Shown here: positions 8,097-15,604 of the stretch, in pieces | How the letters are laid out: each line of letters starts with the position of its first letter | Position numbering within the stretch: position 1 is the stretch's first letter | Origin: Aquabacterium sp. CECT 9606 | GTDB taxonomy: Bacteria; Pseudomonadota; Gammaproteobacteria; Burkholderiales; Burkholderiaceae_C | Assembly: GCF_918741295.1 (NCBI RefSeq) | Contig: NZ_CAKKNB010000004.1 | Location: 62,001 to 126,000 of the forward strand | Direction of reading: 5' to 3' | Length of the DNA stretch: 64,000 bases | Notes under the pieces: generated by a model | The model's input: the letters and a program-made list of their open reading frames with translations, nothing else | What the model was told of the DNA's origin: nothing | Databases searched by the model: none | Program-made: the position numbers and the translations under genes

Positions 8097-9086
8097 ATGA
8101 ACATCTTGCTGGTGTGCCATGCGGGGACGGGTGTGGGCCTGGGGCACCTGACCCGGTGCCTGGTGGCGGCCAGGGCGTTGAAGCGCGAGTTGGGTGCGGA
8201 GGTCTGCTTGTTGATCCAAGGCGACGAGGTGCAGTGGGCGGAGCTCTCAGCATTTCCGCACCGGTTCGTGGCCCCTGAAGAGGCGCTGTCAGCTGGCATC
8301 AGGGACACGCTGGCCCAGGGACATCGTGATGTCCTGGTGTTCGACATGCCCTCCAGGAAAGTGCCCGGGGACTTCGGGCCTTTGCTGGACGAGCTGCGGG
8401 ACACAGCGTGCAAATTGGTGGCCGTGGACGGCCTGCTTCAATACCGGCCGCAGCTCGACTTGATCTTCACCCCTTCGTTCCACTTTGCCCCTCCGCCCGA
8501 TATGCTCGAGGGCGCGCCCATCGTTCTGGGCTGGGATTGCTTCCTGCTCAATGTGCACGAGACACCCCATGAATGGCGGCCTGGCCGGCGGCGCGTTCTG
8601 GCCCTGACGGGTGGCAGCGACGCCACGGGCTTGGGCCAGACCTGGCCCCGGTTGCTGGACGCCAGCTTGCCGCCAAGTACCGAGCTGCATTGGGTCACGG
8701 GCCCGTTCGCCGCGCGGCCGAGTTTTCCCGCATCGCCTCGCATCAGCATCCATGAGCACATTGCACCGGCGGGCCTGGGGCCTCTGATGCAGGCGTCCGA
8801 CTACGCGGTGACGGTGTTTGGCGTCAGCTTTTTCGAGTTGATGTACCTGGGCATTCCTACAGTAGTTTTTTCGCCGTACAACGGCAAGGACGACAGCGAA
8901 CTGGCGGGCATTGCCGAATCCGGTGCCGCGCTGGTGGCAGGTGACGAAGCCGAGGCCGGCAGCCTACTGCTTGGATTGATGAATGACGACGCGCTGGCCA
9001 GCCAACTGTCCAACCGCTCGCGGGCCTTGCTGAGCACGCCGGGGGCAACCCGCCTGTGCGCTGAAATTGTGAACCTGATGACATGA
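8097..9086 (+). CDS. PseG/SpsG-like nucleotide-sugar hydrolase or transferase
   Basis: A GT-B fold protein of 329 residues with the N-terminal GVGLGHLTRCLVAARAL signature shared by PseG (UDP-sugar hydrolase of pseudaminate synthesis) and SpsG of spore polysaccharide synthesis. A C-terminal nucleotide-binding half is indicated by ALTGGSDATGLG and by YAVTVFGVSFFELMYLGIPTVV. PseG releases UDP from an amino sugar just before the NeuB-type condensation, which fits its place right after the NeuB-like gene. A transferase role is also possible. I use the ATG at 8097; a TTG two codons upstream is in frame. Confidence 0.75.
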   Translation: MNILLVCHAGTGVGLGHLTRCLVAARALKRELGAEVCLLIQGDEVQWAELSAFPHRFVAPEEALSAGIRDTLAQGHRDVLVFDMPSRKVPGDFGPLLDELRDTACKLVAVDGLLQYRPQLDLIFTPSFHFAPPPDMLEGAPIVLGWDCFLLNVHETPHEWRPGRRRVLALTGGSDATGLGQTWPRLLDASLPPSTELHWVTGPFAARPSFPASPRISIHEHIAPAGLGPLMQASDYAVTVFGVSFFELMYLGIPTVVFSPYNGKDDSELAGIAESGAALVAGDEAEAGSLLLGLMNDDALASQLSNRSRALLSTPGATRLCAEIVNLMT

Positions 9087-11047
9087 ACCTACAGTTGTTT
9101 TCCTTCTTCCACCTTAACCTGGCCTACTCGGCCATCGGGGTGGAGCAGCGCGCCACCGTGATCGAGCGGTGCTATTGGCCACTGCTGCGCCTGGCACGCG
9201 CGCGTAGGTTGCCCTTCGGCATCGAAGCCTCGGCCTGGACGCTGGAGACCATCGCCCAGATCGATCCGGCCTGGGTGGAAGAACTGCGTGATCTGGTCAC
9301 TCAGGGCCCTTGCGAGTTCATCGGCTGTGGCTATGCCCAGGTCATCGGCCCCCTCGTGCCTGCGGCCGTCAATGAAGCGAATTTCCGCCTGGGCATGCAG
9401 CGCTACGAAACCTTGCTGGGATTGCGTCCCAAAATGGCCTTGGTCAATGAGCAAGCCTATGCGGCTGGGCTTGTGCCGCTTTACCGCGAGGCGGGCTATG
9501 AATCACTCATCATGGAGTGGAACAATCCGGCGCGGGTGCACCCCGAGTGGGATGCCGAGTGGCGCTACCTGCCGCAATATGCCTGCGGCACGGGCGACCA
9601 GGCCTTGCCTTTGGTCTGGAACAAGTCGATCTCTTTTCAGAAATTCCAGCGCTACGTGCATGGCGAGATCGAGCTGGATGAGTATCTGGGCTACGTGCGT
9701 TCGCATGCCAGCGAGAGCTCCCGCGTGTTCCCGGTGTATGGCAATGACGTCGAAGTCTTTGACTTCCGCCCAGGCCGGTACATGACGGAGGCACCCTTGC
9801 ACGCCACGGGTGAATGGCAACGCATTGATGCCTTGTACGCCGCCCTGGCGCAGTCAGTCGACCTGGACATGATCGCGCCCAGCCGCGTGCTGGACCTGAT
9901 GGGCCATCCCGGTGCCGGCAATCGCCTGCGTCTGGAGACCGCAGCCCAGCCGGTGCCTGTCAAGAAGCAGGACAAGTACAACCTTTTGCGCTGGGCGGTC
10001 ACCGGGCGTGACGACCTGGCGATCAACACGCGCTGCTGGCAGATCTGCGAGGCCATGCAGGCCGATGGCCAAGCGTCGGATGAGGACTGGACCGAGCTGT
10101 GCTACCTGTGGAGCAGCGATTTCCGCACGCACATCACGCAGGCGCGCTGGCAGGAATTCCAAGCGCGCCTGGCTGCCGTCCACACGCGGTGGGTGGGCAT
10201 GGCGCAGCCCCAGCCTATTCACGACGCGCCGTTGCCATCGGGTGCCGGATCCGCCTATGGCACGCAGACCGTGGTCAGGGCAGGGCGGATGATGGAGGTC
10301 CGTGGGCAGCGCTTCGTGGTGCGCCTGAACTGCCTTCGCGGCCTGGCCTTGGATTCCCTGGTGGATACCTCGGTGAGCGAGCAATCGCTGTGCGGGACCA
10401 TCCCCCATGGCTACTTCGACGATATCCAATGGGGCGCCGACTACTACAGTGGTCACCTGGTGTTTGAGTCGCCTGGCCGACCCAAGGTCACCGACCTGAA
10501 CGCAGTGGAGCCCACAGTCGAATGGGTGACCGGCGGCGTGTGCATCAAGGGCACGGTGCCGACCATCCTGGGCCCCGTGGAAAAGTGCTGGTCCATTGAC
10601 GAGGCGGGTGGGCGTGTCAGCCTGAGCTACCGCTTTCATTGGAAAGACATGGGGCTGGGTTCTTTGCGGCTGGGCCACATCACATTGAATCCGGAAGCGT
10701 TTGACCCTGGCTCACTCGCCTATCGCACCCACAATGGTGGGCGAGACGTTGAGCGGTTCTCGCTGAGCGGTGTGGATTTCGACCACGGGACCGCGGTGTC
10801 CTTCCTGATCTCTGCCAACCACGCCGTGGGCTTGACGGATGGCGAAATCGAACTGGGCGATGCTCAGCACAGTGTGCAGGTTGGTATCGACAAATCACAG
10901 GCCTCGGCCGTTGCCCTGGTGACTCACCGTGTGATTCGCGACAAGTACCTGTGTCGGGTGGCGTTTTCGGCCAAGGAGCTGGACGACACTTCGCGGTCGG
11001 GTGACATGGCACCCGTCGAGCTGAGCCTGTCCATCATTTGCCGCTGA
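9083..11047 (+). CDS. GH57-like glycoside hydrolase family protein
   Basis: The last gene of the operon, 654 residues, ATGA overlap with the previous gene. The N-terminal 300 residues resemble the GH57/GH38-type (beta/alpha)7 barrel: FFHLNLAYSAI at the start, FGIEASAWTLE, a CEFIGCGYAQVIGPLV segment, and MALVNEQAYAAG, where Glu123 would match the family nucleophile. Residues from about 370 on look like a beta-rich C-terminal domain. No signal peptide or membrane segment is visible, so it should be cytoplasmic. GH57 members act on alpha-glucans or alpha-galactosides or transfer glycans; its role beside CMP-sugar genes is unclear. The stop overlaps the convergent glycosyltransferase by 14 bases. 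Confidence 0.65.
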   Translation: MNLQLFSFFHLNLAYSAIGVEQRATVIERCYWPLLRLARARRLPFGIEASAWTLETIAQIDPAWVEELRDLVTQGPCEFIGCGYAQVIGPLVPAAVNEANFRLGMQRYETLLGLRPKMALVNEQAYAAGLVPLYREAGYESLIMEWNNPARVHPEWDAEWRYLPQYACGTGDQALPLVWNKSISFQKFQRYVHGEIELDEYLGYVRSHASESSRVFPVYGNDVEVFDFRPGRYMTEAPLHATGEWQRIDALYAALAQSVDLDMIAPSRVLDLMGHPGAGNRLRLETAAQPVPVKKQDKYNLLRWAVTGRDDLAINTRCWQICEAMQADGQASDEDWTELCYLWSSDFRTHITQARWQEFQARLAAVHTRWVGMAQPQPIHDAPLPSGAGSAYGTQTVVRAGRMMEVRGQRFVVRLNCLRGLALDSLVDTSVSEQSLCGTIPHGYFDDIQWGADYYSGHLVFESPGRPKVTDLNAVEPTVEWVTGGVCIKGTVPTILGPVEKCWSIDEAGGRVSLSYRFHWKDMGLGSLRLGHITLNPEAFDPGSLAYRTHNGGRDVERFSLSGVDFDHGTAVSFLISANHAVGLTDGEIELGDAQHSVQVGIDKSQASAVALVTHRVIRDKYLCRVAFSAKELDDTSRSGDMAPVELSLSIICR

Positions 11048-12869
11048 GCCGGGGAGCACTGCTCAACAGGAAGTCCGGCTTCTCGTGGCTCAGGTTGACG
11101 TTGTACTGAGGGTCATGCTGAAGCTGCACGGCCCAGCGTTCTTGCATGTATGCCAACTCTGGTAAGAAGCGCGCGACATTCTTGCTGGAAGCATCTCGCC
11201 CACGGCTGACGGACTCATGGTGGTACAGCAGCGCATGCGGCGTCCACACATGGCGCAGGCCGAGTTCACCCACCCGCAAGCAGAAGTCCACGTCGTTGTA
11301 AGTGACGGCGAGGTGTTGGCTGTCGAGCCCGCCGACCTGGAGGAAAGTCGCTTTGCGGATGACCAGGCACGCTGCGGTCACGGCGGTGAGCTGGTGAGTG
11401 ACGATGGCGCGATTCGCATAGCCCGGCGCCTCGCGCGGAATGCCGCGCAGGTAGTGCGCCGCGATGGCGCCAGGTGCATCGTGGCCGGCACCGACCAGCA
11501 CGCCGGCATGCTGAACGGTCTCATCCGGGTACAACAACTTGGCCCCCACGCAACCGACATCCGGGCGCAGCGCGTGGCCCACCATCTCGGTCAACCAGTC
11601 GCCATCGATGACTTCGATGTCGTTGTTGAGCAGTGCCACCAAGTCACCCTGCGCATGCGCCACGGCCATGTTGTTCAGGGCCGCGTAGTTGAATGGGCTG
11701 TCGTCCCGGATGACGCGCACGCGCGGATCTTGCCGAGGCAGGCGCTCGAGGTAGGCCAGGGTCCGGGCTTCATCGGAGCCGTTGTCGACGACGATGATGT
11801 CGTAGTGGGGATAGTGGGTTCGGCGGGTGATCGATTCAATGCAGGTGTGCAGCAGCGTGTACTGGTTGCGCGTGCAGATGACGATCGAGACCAATGGGGC
11901 CGGGTTGGGAACGGGATAGCGAACCTGAAGCAACCCTCTCGTGCCGCTGTTCGCCAGAGGCCGGGCCTGTGACCCTGGCGCTGTGCGATCGAGGTGGGGC
12001 TGCAGGGCCTGGACAGCAGTCTCATCCAGTGGGCGCGGGCCCGAGGCAGGCTGGTGCCACAACACCTCGGTGACATGGACGATCTGTTGTGGTTGCAGTC
12101 CCTCCACGCACCGCAGCAAGGCTTCAAAGGTGTAGGCGGAGCCCTCCTGGTGCCGGTAACCCCCCGCCGCAATCAGGTGTTCGCGCGAGATCAGGCAGGC
12201 ATGCCCGATGTAGTTGGCCGACAGCAGGAAGTCAAGGTTCCAGTCTGGCTTGAAGTGGTGTGTGCTTCGGCGGCCTTGTGCATCGATCCGATCTTCATCT
12301 GGGTAGATGATCTTGGCATCGGGGTGGGCCTGCGCCGCCTGGAGCAGCCGCAACAGCGAATGCTCGCGCCATTGATCGCCGACCTGGAGTTGGCCCACCC
12401 AGTCTCCACTGGCTTGCAGGAGTGCATCCTGGGCACGCTGTGCTGGCGTGGCTTCGTCCTGGCTTGCGGTGATCACCTTGATGCGCGGTTCGTCCTTGCC
12501 CAGCAAGGACAGGCGCGGCACCATGGTGCCTTGGGCATGCCTCGGCACGGTGAGCAACAACTGCCAGTGCGGGCAAGCCTGCTGGCGCACACTGGCGATG
12601 CTGCGCTCCAGCGCGTCAAGGTTGCCTTGAGTGTCCATGTGAAGGATCAGACTGACCGTGGGGACCTTGGCCGAGGAACGCAGCCAAGTTGCCCACGAGG
12701 CGCGGTCCTGCTCGGTGGGAGTGTCGTTGCTGGCAATCCAGCTGGCGTAGTCCACGCCTTTTTTCATGCGGCGCTTGTACAAGCGATGGCGATTGGCCGC
12801 ACGCACGCTCTGCTTGAGCGCCTGCAAGCCATCGTGCCAAGCTCCGAGCACCTGGGTGAATGGATTCAA
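11034..12869 (-). CDS. Two-domain GT2 glycosyltransferase
   Basis: A 611-residue protein with two GT-A modules. The N-terminal module (about residues 70-290) has a degenerate start PTVSLILHMDTQ but retains the YPDEDRIDAQGRR and FKPDWNLDFLLSANYIGH blocks common in rhamnan or O-antigen transferases. The C-terminal module (about 310-600) has VSIVICTRNQYTLL, IIVVDNGS, the NNDIEVID metal-site region and NDVDFCLRVGELGL. It begins with TTG in a TTGA overlap with the upstream GT2 gene, so the two are translationally coupled. It ends inside the last bases of the convergent GH57-like gene. Likely builds surface polysaccharide or flagellar glycan; acceptor unknown. Confidence 0.87.
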   Translation of the reverse strand: MNPFTQVLGAWHDGLQALKQSVRAANRHRLYKRRMKKGVDYASWIASNDTPTEQDRASWATWLRSSAKVPTVSLILHMDTQGNLDALERSIASVRQQACPHWQLLLTVPRHAQGTMVPRLSLLGKDEPRIKVITASQDEATPAQRAQDALLQASGDWVGQLQVGDQWREHSLLRLLQAAQAHPDAKIIYPDEDRIDAQGRRSTHHFKPDWNLDFLLSANYIGHACLISREHLIAAGGYRHQEGSAYTFEALLRCVEGLQPQQIVHVTEVLWHQPASGPRPLDETAVQALQPHLDRTAPGSQARPLANSGTRGLLQVRYPVPNPAPLVSIVICTRNQYTLLHTCIESITRRTHYPHYDIIVVDNGSDEARTLAYLERLPRQDPRVRVIRDDSPFNYAALNNMAVAHAQGDLVALLNNDIEVIDGDWLTEMVGHALRPDVGCVGAKLLYPDETVQHAGVLVGAGHDAPGAIAAHYLRGIPREAPGYANRAIVTHQLTAVTAACLVIRKATFLQVGGLDSQHLAVTYNDVDFCLRVGELGLRHVWTPHALLYHHESVSRGRDASSKNVARFLPELAYMQERWAVQLQHDPQYNVNLSHEKPDFLLSSAPRLSGK

Positions 12870-13786
12870 AGTTGGACCTGTCGTGATTGCATGTCAGCGG
12901 GGTAGCGCCAAGCACCGGCCACCCGCCCGAACACCCGCGTGGCCCGAACCAAATCCAGCACCAGAACGCGGGCCAGCATTTCAATTGCAGCCGTCACGCA
13001 ATACCGCCAGCGCCGCGCCGCGGACACCTGCACACCCAAGTGCTTGAGGTTGAACAAAAACTTGGACTGGATGTGGTGATAGCCGCGCATGTACTCGGCC
13101 TTGAATCGGCCTCTGCCGCCACTGGATCCTCGCGACAAATGGGTGACCTTGGCCTGCGGTTCAACGATCAACTCACCGAACTGCTGGGCCAGTCGCAGGC
13201 ACAGGTCAGTGTCTTCGTAGTACAAAAAGAAGCCTTCGTCAAAACCCTTGATGCGCAGCATGGCTTCGCGGCGGATCAGCATGCAGGCGCCCGAGATGAA
13301 GCCCACGCACGCTGGCGCTTCGGCCCCAGGCCCCTTGGCCGCCCACGTGTTGGGCGCCCAGGTGTAGCTGATGTCAGGTTGACCGGAGCGCCCCAGCAAT
13401 TGCGGGCCGATCAGCGCTGCAGTGGGGTTGGCATCCGCGCAGCGAATCATCTGGCTGACCGCCTCCGCATCCACCACACAGTCGGGGTTCAGCAGCAGCA
13501 CGAACTCCGTGCTGGCGGCCCACACACCGCGGTTGTTGGCCGCGCCAAAGCCGAGGTTGCGTTCGTTGGGCAGCAAGGTGGCGTGAGGCAAGTGGCGGCG
13601 GAACTGCGCCAGCGTGTCATCGGTGCTGGCGTTGTCGACCAGGGTAACGTGCGGAAAGCTCGCCAATGCCCGGCCCAGTTCGGGCGCGCAATGCCCGCTG
13701 TGGAAGGTCACCAGCACCACGGTGACGCGAGCAAGCTCGGCCGCGACCGATGCGGCGGGGGGGGGCATCATCGCGGTGCTTGACAT
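12866..13786 (-). CDS. GT2 glycosyltransferase (rhamnosyltransferase-like) with a poly-C tract near its start
   Basis: A 306-residue GT-A transferase. Family blocks are VTVVLVTFHSG, VTLVDNASTDDT, NLGFGAANNRGV, LLLNPDCVVD and GFDEGFFLYYEDTDLCLR, the last typical of rhamnosyltransferases. Codons 8-10 are CCC-CCC-CCC, a run of nine C on the coding strand (13757-13765), where slippage would shift the frame. The start is uncertain: ATGs at 13810, 13786, 13771 and 13768 are all in frame and none has a strong ribosome site. I chose 13786 because it stays clear of the upstream gene and leaves a short N-terminal tail. Confidence 0.85.
   Translation of the reverse strand: MSSTAMMPPPAASVAAELARVTVVLVTFHSGHCAPELGRALASFPHVTLVDNASTDDTLAQFRRHLPHATLLPNERNLGFGAANNRGVWAASTEFVLLLNPDCVVDAEAVSQMIRCADANPTAALIGPQLLGRSGQPDISYTWAPNTWAAKGPGAEAPACVGFISGACMLIRREAMLRIKGFDEGFFLYYEDTDLCLRLAQQFGELIVEPQAKVTHLSRGSSGGRGRFKAEYMRGYHHIQSKFLFNLKHLGVQVSAARRWRYCVTAAIEMLARVLVLDLVRATRVFGRVAGAWRYPADMQSRQVQL
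13757..13765. repeat. Homopolymer tract G9/C9 in a glycosyltransferase start region
   Basis: Nine consecutive G on the plus strand, read as C9 (three proline codons) in the GT2 gene. A tract of this length near the start of a surface-glycan gene is a candidate phase-variation switch, although nine is at the short end for efficient slippage. Confidence 0.9.
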
Positions 13787-13817
13787 GGCGCCATTTTGCC
13801 AGCGAAGCATGCTCGGG

Positions 13818-14621
13818 TCAGTCGCTGCCAAGGGCAATGCTGAACTGAGTTTTGTCCAGCCGCACGTACCGGCGTTCTGCCTTGTGCAGCACACTCGCGA
13901 TGCGCAAGCCAATGCGCAGTTGGGACACCAGGCGGCGGTAGACGAACAGGGCTTTGGATTGTTTCTCGACCGTGGGGCGGCCGACGATGCCTATGGAGGA
14001 CGAGCCCCCAGCCGCCGGCCTCAATCCATAGTGTTCGCACATGTCCAGTTGGACAATGGCGGCGGGTTCGACCTGAAGGGCGCGCAAGGCATAGTGGCTG
14101 GTGATGAAAGCATCGGAGGGGCCGGCCAGCCCCCGATTTGCCTTGTCCAGCAGCTTTTGAGCGCCCGATGGCCACAGCACATAGCCTGCCGAGCCGGTGC
14201 GGTCCTGGAACAAGTCCAGCACGCCAAAGTCAGCGGTGATGCGGGCAGCGTGCTTGCCCATGATCTTCTTGCGCCCCCTGATCTCCAACACCACCAAGTC
14301 GATGTTCTTGAGCGTTGACAGTTTAGCCAGAAGCTCAGGCGTGTGGTTGGCCAAGACCGCGTCGTCTTCAAGGATCAGAGCGGGTTGGCCGCTGTTCACC
14401 ACAGCTTGCCAGGCATTGCGGTGGCTCAGGAAGCAACAGACCTCGGCCTTCCTCAAAGGCCTTTCCCAGGTGTTGGCCAGGCTGTCGTAGGTGGCATCGG
14501 GCAAGGTGGCGGCATCAACGGCATGGGCCAACTGGAAGGACAATGCCAGCTTGTCCATCTGTGCTTTCTGAAACGCCAGGCGATCACTGTGTCTTGGCAA
14601 ATTGATGATCAAGATCTGCAT
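13818..14621 (-). CDS. GT25 family glycosyltransferase
   Basis: A 267-residue glycosyltransferase of family 25 (LgtB/LpsA-like), which add hexoses to lipooligosaccharide or other glycans. Evidence: ILIINLPRHSDRLAFQKAQM at the N-terminus, CCFLSHRNAWQAV near residue 63, LILEDDAVL with Glu85-Asp86-Asp87, and TGSAGYVLWPSGAQKLL. It is the first gene of a three-gene glycosyltransferase operon and starts about 33 bases after the tRNA-Phe terminator. The C-terminal part is Ser/Gly- and Lys/Arg-rich. Acceptor and donor are unknown. Confidence 0.83.
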   Translation of the reverse strand: MQILIINLPRHSDRLAFQKAQMDKLALSFQLAHAVDAATLPDATYDSLANTWERPLRKAEVCCFLSHRNAWQAVVNSGQPALILEDDAVLANHTPELLAKLSTLKNIDLVVLEIRGRKKIMGKHAARITADFGVLDLFQDRTGSAGYVLWPSGAQKLLDKANRGLAGPSDAFITSHYALRALQVEPAAIVQLDMCEHYGLRPAAGGSSSIGIVGRPTVEKQSKALFVYRRLVSQLRIGLRIASVLHKAERRYVRLDKTQFSIALGSD

Positions 14622-14654
14622 GTCGTGCGCTTTCTGCGATCAAGCCCTGGATCG

Positions 14655-14691
14655 AAAAAGCCCCGCTAGCAGTGATGCTGGCGGGGCTTTT
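14655..14691 (-). terminator. Rho-independent terminator after tRNA-Phe
   Basis: Stem of about 11 bp built on GCCCCGCCAGC / GCTAGCGGGGC with a 6-base loop (one mismatch), followed on the minus strand by five T. It lies 6 bases beyond the encoded CCA end of tRNA-Phe. The A-run on the other side would also allow plus-strand function, but no plus-strand gene reaches it. Confidence 0.85.
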
Positions 14692-14697
14692 GAATTT

Positions 14698-14773
14698 TGG
14701 TGGCCAAGGGCGGAATCGAACCACCGACACGCGGATTTTCAATCCGCTGCTCTACCGACTGAGCTACTTGGCC
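14698..14773 (-). tRNA. tRNA-Phe (GAA anticodon)
   Basis: A 76-base tRNA on the minus strand with all arms: 7-bp acceptor GGCCAAG/CTTGGCC, D stem GCTC/GAGC, anticodon stem GCGGA/TCCGC with loop TTGAAAA (anticodon GAA), a five-base variable loop, T stem GGTGG/CCGCC with loop TTCGATT, discriminator A and encoded CCA. It lies 35 bases after ntrX and is followed by a strong terminator. Confidence 0.97.
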
Positions 14774-14800
14774 TCTTTCGCTTCATCAGCGAAGACCAAA

Positions 14801-14806
14801 AGTATA
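14801..14806 (-). promoter_or_regulatory. Possible -10 element for tRNA-Phe
   Basis: TATACT on the minus strand, 27 bases before the tRNA 5' end, just past the ntrX stop. It differs from TATAAT by one base and would give a leader of about 20 bases. No good -35 is seen, so the tRNA may instead ride on the ntrYX transcript. Confidence 0.35.
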
Positions 14807-14808
14807 CA

Positions 14809-15573
14809 TCAGTTTGCTGCCGCTTTTTTGTTGCGGCTCAAGTCAACGCCCAATTGCTTGAGCTTGCGGTACAGGTGGGTGCGCTCCAGGCCGGTTTTCT
14901 CGGCCACGCGGGTCATGCTGCCGCCTTCGCGGGCCAGGTGGAACTCGAAGTAGGCGCGCTCGAAATCATCACGGGCTTCGCGCAAGGGGCGGTCCAGCTC
15001 GAAGCTCTGTTCGTGGGACAGGGCTTGTTGGTGCGCGGCAAAGCCGTGGTTGGCCGGCGCATGGTGGTGGCCGTTGTCAACCGGGTGGTGTGTTTCGATG
15101 CGCACGGCCGCCAGGCTGGGCATCATGCTGCTGTACGACGGTGCTGCGGTGATGGGCGTGACGGTGGCCAGGTGCACCGGGGCTGCTGAAGCGGCCGTGG
15201 CGCGCGGTGCGGGCTTGGTGAGGCCTTGCTCAACGGCGCGCAGCAGCTTTTGCATGGTCACTGGTTTTTCAAGGAAGGCCTGGGCGCCGAACTTGGTGGC
15301 CTCGACCGCCGTGTCGATGGTGCCGTGGCCGGACATCATGATCACGGGCATCGTGAGCTGGCCGTTGGCAGACCATTCCTTGAGGAGCGTGACGCCGTCT
15401 ACATCGGGCATCCAGATGTCGAGCAAGACCAGGTCTGGCTTGCAGGACTCCCGCATGGTGCGGGCTTGCGCCGCGTTTTCAGCGACTTCGACGGAATGAC
15501 CTTCGTCGGTGAGAATTTCTGAGAGCAGGGCACGGATGCCCAGTTCGTCGTCAACTACAAGAATGGTGGCCAT
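14809..15573 (-). CDS. ntrX: NtrX-like response regulator without AAA+ domain
   Basis: A 254-residue response regulator paired with the NtrY-like kinase just upstream. The receiver domain (1-120) has Asp52 in LVLLDIWMPDVDG, the acidic pair VVDDE and Lys in FLEKPV. The C-terminus (about 205-250) is a Fis-type helix-turn-helix: YFEFHLAREGGSMTRVAEKTGLERTHLYRKL. Between them is a variable, Ala/His/Ser-rich linker instead of the roughly 230-residue sigma-54-activating AAA+ domain of classic NtrX (about 450 residues). It therefore cannot activate sigma-54 polymerase directly and probably acts as a repressor or sigma-70 regulator. Role inferred: nitrogen or redox sensing. Confidence 0.83.
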   Translation of the reverse strand: MATILVVDDELGIRALLSEILTDEGHSVEVAENAAQARTMRESCKPDLVLLDIWMPDVDGVTLLKEWSANGQLTMPVIMMSGHGTIDTAVEATKFGAQAFLEKPVTMQKLLRAVEQGLTKPAPRATAASAAPVHLATVTPITAAPSYSSMMPSLAAVRIETHHPVDNGHHHAPANHGFAAHQQALSHEQSFELDRPLREARDDFERAYFEFHLAREGGSMTRVAEKTGLERTHLYRKLKQLGVDLSRNKKAAAN

Positions 15574-15604
15574 GAATTTAATGTCCTCGGTAGTCGGAAC
15601 ACGA

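Noticed and set aside
14698-14773. tRNA-Phe as an integration site for a genomic island carrying the glycan genes
   Set aside because: No integrase, no repeat of the tRNA 3' end and no mobile gene are visible near the tRNA; the operon may still be acquired, but this site gives no evidence.
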